The position numbers were made by a program, and so were the translations under genes. A stretch of 15,700 nucleotides of DNA from Actinomycetes bacterium (GTDB lineage Bacteria; Actinomycetota; Actinomycetes; Actinomycetales; Microbacteriaceae). Below the pieces are notes generated by a model. That model had not been told where the DNA came from, searched no databases, and saw nothing but the letters and a program-made list of their open reading frames with translations. Positions 14,337 to 15,700 of the stretch are shown here, piece by piece. Location of the stretch: the NCBI GenBank assembly GCA_023432005.1, contig JAEYVF010000070.1, positions 1-15,700 of the forward strand, read 5' to 3'. Within the stretch, counting starts at the first letter, position 1, and each line of letters starts with the position of its first letter.

Positions 14337-15203
14337 TCAGCAGCCTCCCCAGCGCGCCGCCGCGCGGGCGAAGCCGTAGCCGTCGGCGGGGAGACCGCCG
14401 TGCACCATGGCGAAGCAGATGACGACGCCGCCGGTCGAGCCCGTGAAGGTGGGCCGGTAGAGCGACTTCTGGTGCGAGGCGGAGTTCCACCACTTCTGCG
14501 CGACCGTGGCGCCCGTGTTGCCCGAGCCGCCCGCGAGGTTGCCGTCGCATCCGACAGCAGGCAGGCCGTCGGAGCGCGGCGTGCCGCTGTGGCCCCACGC
14601 GCTGTTGACGTCGGGGCTCGGGTCCTCGGCGATCCAGAAGAGGCGGGCCTCCATGCACGGGTCGTAGCGGAAGTTCGCCATCGGCACCGGCTCGAGGCAG
14701 TTGGCGACGCGGATGGCGTTGTACTGCGCCGCGAACGACTGCAGGTCGGCCGAGGTCGTGCCGCCGACGCCTCCCGCGGAGGTGATGCCGGGGGCCCCGG
14801 GCGTCGAGCCGCCCACGTCGCCGGGGCACGACTGGCCGGCGGCCTGACGGGCTGCGACCCGCTCGGCGGTGCCGCCGCCGCGGGCCGCGGGCGACTGCGG
14901 CACGATGACGGGCTTCGGCACGGGCTTCTGCGCGAGGTGCTCGGAGTCGACCGTGAGGTTCCGCTCGGGCTGGGCCGGCAGAGCGTCCGAGTGCACCGTC
15001 ACGGCGACGGCGGCGAGAGCGGATGCCGTATCTCCCACGCGACCGGTCGATGCGACGGGCGTGGTGGCCGCGACGGGCAGCGCATGCGCCTCTTCGGCGT
15101 ACGCCGAGGTCCCGGATGCCGGACCGCCTCCGCCGACGAACGGCAGGCCGAGAGCGAGCACGGCACCGAAGACCGTGCCGACGAGAATCGTGCGCTTGAG
15201 CAC
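14337..15203 (-). CDS. Secreted CAP/SCP-domain protein
   Basis: A 288-residue exported protein. Residues 1-36 (VLKRTILVGTVFGAVLALGL then a short polar tail ending in SAYA) form a signal peptide with likely cleavage near AYA-EE. A low-complexity Ala/Pro/Thr/Val linker (37-125) leads to a CAP domain (about 151-288) recognised by YNAIRVANCL, YDPCMEARLFWIAED, AWGHSG (His205), KWWNSASHQKSLYRP (His244) and the hydrophobic strand VVICFAMVHGG. Six cysteines (126, 169, 183, 219, 263, 288) could form disulfides. Where most bacterial CAP proteins have GEN, this one reads GCDGNLAGG, so one acidic cavity residue seems missing. GTG at 15203 is chosen because a GGGGG site lies 8 bases upstream and the signal peptide starts there. 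Its role, perhaps at the cell surface, is unknown. Confidence 0.85.
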   Translation of the reverse strand: MLKRTILVGTVFGAVLALGLPFVGGGGPASGTSAYAEEAHALPVAATTPVASTGRVGDTASALAAVAVTVHSDALPAQPERNLTVDSEHLAQKPVPKPVIVPQSPAARGGGTAERVAARQAAGQSCPGDVGGSTPGAPGITSAGGVGGTTSADLQSFAAQYNAIRVANCLEPVPMANFRYDPCMEARLFWIAEDPSPDVNSAWGHSGTPRSDGLPAVGCDGNLAGGSGNTGATVAQKWWNSASHQKSLYRPTFTGSTGGVVICFAMVHGGLPADGYGFARAAARWGGC

Positions 15204-15204
15204 T

Positions 15205-15224
15205 CTTGAACCCCCCAGTTCAAG
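15205..15224 (-). promoter_or_regulatory. Hairpin presenting the ribosome-binding site of the CAP-domain gene
   Basis: CTTGAAC-TGGGGG-GTTCAAG on the minus strand is a perfect 7-bp stem whose 6-base loop is the Shine-Dalgarno (GGGGG, 15216-15212). It ends one base before the GTG start. This would expose the site in a loop and could modulate translation. Confidence 0.55.
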
Positions 15225-15236
15225 ATGTCCCCGTCT

Positions 15237-15273
15237 CCCCCCACAGGAGCCGGATAACGCCACCCCCCACAGG
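15237..15273 (-). repeat. Direct repeat CCTGTGGGGGG in the leader of the CAP-domain gene
   Basis: The 11-mer CCTGTGGGGGG occurs on the minus strand at 15247-15237 and 15273-15263, exactly 26 bp apart, just upstream of the RBS hairpin. It might be a protein-binding site or structured-leader element; nothing further can be said. Confidence 0.5.
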
Positions 15274-15289
15274 CTGCGCTACGCGAGAC

Positions 15290-15318
15290 AGGCTACGCGC
15301 GGCCGACCATACCGTCGA
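15290..15318 (-). promoter_or_regulatory. Candidate promoter of the CAP-domain gene
   Basis: On the minus strand TCGACG (15318-15313), a 17-bp spacer and TAGCCT (15295-15290) resemble a housekeeping promoter (-35 at 4/6 match). It would give a leader of about 80 bases containing the 11-mer direct repeats and the RBS hairpin. Confidence 0.35.
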
Positions 15319-15357
15319 CCCCCCGGGCAGGGGACACACCTGCTGCGATCGTGAACG

Positions 15358-15383
15358 TGGAGCCGCCTGTGGGAATCGAACCC
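15358..15383 (-). repeat. Copy of the tRNA-Thr 3' end (att-like or tRNA fragment)
   Basis: These 26 bases are identical to 15441-15466, the last 26 bases of the tRNA-Thr gene (3' T-arm, acceptor strand and CCA). Identity begins exactly at the CCA end and stops within the T-stem. It lies 83 bp downstream of the intact gene in the same orientation. No D-arm or 5' acceptor strand accompanies it, and its T-stem cannot close, so it is not a tRNA. Such duplications are what site-specific integration into a tRNA 3' end leaves behind. Confidence 0.85.
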
Positions 15384-15409
15384 CGCGATCGAGACGCATT
15401 CGATCGCGG
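15383..15409 (-). terminator. Perfect hairpin downstream of tRNA-Thr
   Basis: CCGCGATCGA (15383-15392) and TCGATCGCGG (15400-15409) form a 10-bp stem with a 7-base loop. It lies about 30 bases past the tRNA 3' end and abuts the tRNA fragment copy. It may end the tRNA transcript, though no T-tract follows. Confidence 0.5.
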
Positions 15410-15440
15410 CCCCCGGCCCCAGCCACGGAAGAAGACCGTC

Positions 15441-15516
15441 TGGAGCCGCCTGTGGGAATCGAACCCACGACCTTCTCATTACGAGTGAGACGCTCTGCCG
15501 ACTGAGCTAAGGCGGC
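15441..15516 (-). tRNA. tRNA-Thr (anticodon CGT)
   Basis: On the minus strand the 76 bases fold as a complete tRNA: 7-bp acceptor GCCGCCT/AGGCGGC, D-arm with AGCTCAGTCGGCAGAGC, anticodon stem TCTCA/TGAGA around loop CTCGTAA (anticodon CGT, reading ACG for threonine), T-arm GTGGG-TTCGATT-CCCAC, discriminator T and encoded CCA. All stems pair. A -10 box lies upstream, and its 3' end is duplicated downstream. Confidence 0.97.
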
Positions 15517-15545
15517 GTGCGCTGCGTGCAGCGGCACAGCCTCCG

Positions 15546-15551
15546 AGCATA
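15546..15551 (-). promoter_or_regulatory. -10 box of tRNA-Thr
   Basis: TATGCT on the minus strand matches TAnnnT and lies 29 bases before the mature tRNA 5' end, giving a leader of about 22 bases that can form a small hairpin (15517-15537). The -35 is weak (TTCGAG at 17 bp). Confidence 0.5.
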
Positions 15552-15626
15552 GCCGATGTTTCGGCGGGCTCGAACCGCATCCGGCCCTCCCCGCCTGCCG
15601 CAGCCGCGCGGCCGCGCCTCACCGCT

Positions 15627-15659
15627 GGTTGAGTAGCCGCGCAGCGGCGTATCGAAACC
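15627..15659. repeat. Palindromic intergenic repeat of Microbacteriaceae style
   Basis: The element has ends GGTT (15627-15630) and AACC (15656-15659) and a core GCCGC-gca-GCGGC (15636-15648). It resembles GGTTTCGATAC...CTACTCAACC palindromes that I recall as scattered between genes in Microbacteriaceae; this is recollection, not a search result. It lies in the gene-free right edge. Confidence 0.65.
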
Positions 15660-15664
15660 CACCG

Positions 15665-15676
15665 GCGTGATCACGC
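15665..15676. repeat. 12-bp perfect palindrome
   Basis: GCGTGATCACGC is fully self-complementary and sits between the dispersed-type palindrome and the edge hairpin. It could be a protein-binding site or part of the same repeat cluster; it has no assigned role. Confidence 0.4.
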
Positions 15677-15677
15677 G

Positions 15678-15700
15678 GGGGCGAGAACGCTCCTCGCCCC
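15678..15700. terminator. Hairpin at the right edge
   Basis: GGGGCGAG (15678-15685) and CTCGCCCC (15693-15700) pair perfectly around a 7-base loop. It may be the terminator of a gene outside the window; the sequence ends at the stem, so any T-tract on the plus strand cannot be seen. Confidence 0.45.

Noticed and set aside
14314..14829. Alternative minus-strand frame overlapping the CAP-domain gene
   Set aside because: Arg-rich shadow; the CAP frame has a signal peptide, domain motifs and an RBS.
15204..15300. Known riboswitch (for example the ydaO/c-di-AMP type often upstream of actinobacterial cell-wall genes)
   Set aside because: The leader is too short and I see none of the conserved core; only the RBS hairpin and the 11-mer repeats are supported.
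15358..15440. Second, complete tRNA gene
   Set aside because: Only the 3' 26 bases match; no D-arm or 5' acceptor strand exists and the T-stem is broken.

Overview
The window is about 70% G+C with closely packed genes, several GTG starts and a tRNA whose CCA end is encoded. Together with the protein types (an actinobacterial-style RibH, an MmpL-type RND transporter, DrrA/NodI-type ABC genes, a membrane-anchored PBP4-like DacB), this points to a high-GC actinomycete, most likely a member of the Microbacteriaceae. That placement is inference from gene content and style; no search was run.

Layout. The left edge (1-535) is the end of a riboflavin operon: the last codons of an upstream gene, probably ribBA, overlapping ribH by 4 bp. 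A metabolite:H+ symporter-type MFS gene follows (609-1976). A minus-strand ABC export operon (4589 down to 2006) has one ATPase and two paralogous ABC-2 permeases joined by 4-bp overlaps. A 138-bp divergent region (4590-4727) separates it from a plus-strand pair: a 71-residue helix-turn-helix protein and a fused-type ABC exporter (4728-6825). This divergent region is the densest regulatory stretch: a long inverted repeat, two near-identical palindromes placed on the -35 and -10 of one promoter, and two apparently leaderless starts.

A 433-bp convergent gap (6826-7258) has no convincing gene but is built from 21-bp-period repeats arranged as facing arms, with two related hairpins inside. Then, all on the minus strand: gabD-type aldehyde dehydrogenase (8719-7259), and an operon dacB-pncA-mmpL (13252 down to 8825), separated from gabD by a strong hairpin. 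Further right are a Gfo/Idh/MocA oxidoreductase (14317-13334) and a secreted CAP/SCP-domain protein (15203-14337). The right end holds tRNA-Thr(CGT) on the minus strand, an exact 26-bp copy of its 3' end 83 bp downstream (an att-like footprint), and a dispersed-type palindrome and hairpin at the edge.

No single large new system is evident. The most promising material is (i) the small HTH regulator with its twin GTCAAC-N4-GTTGAC operators and linked ABC exporter, (ii) the 21-bp repeat cassette shared by two convergent 3' ends, and (iii) the tRNA-Thr 3'-end duplication. Most gene functions are assigned from recognisable motifs; substrates of all transporters are unknown.
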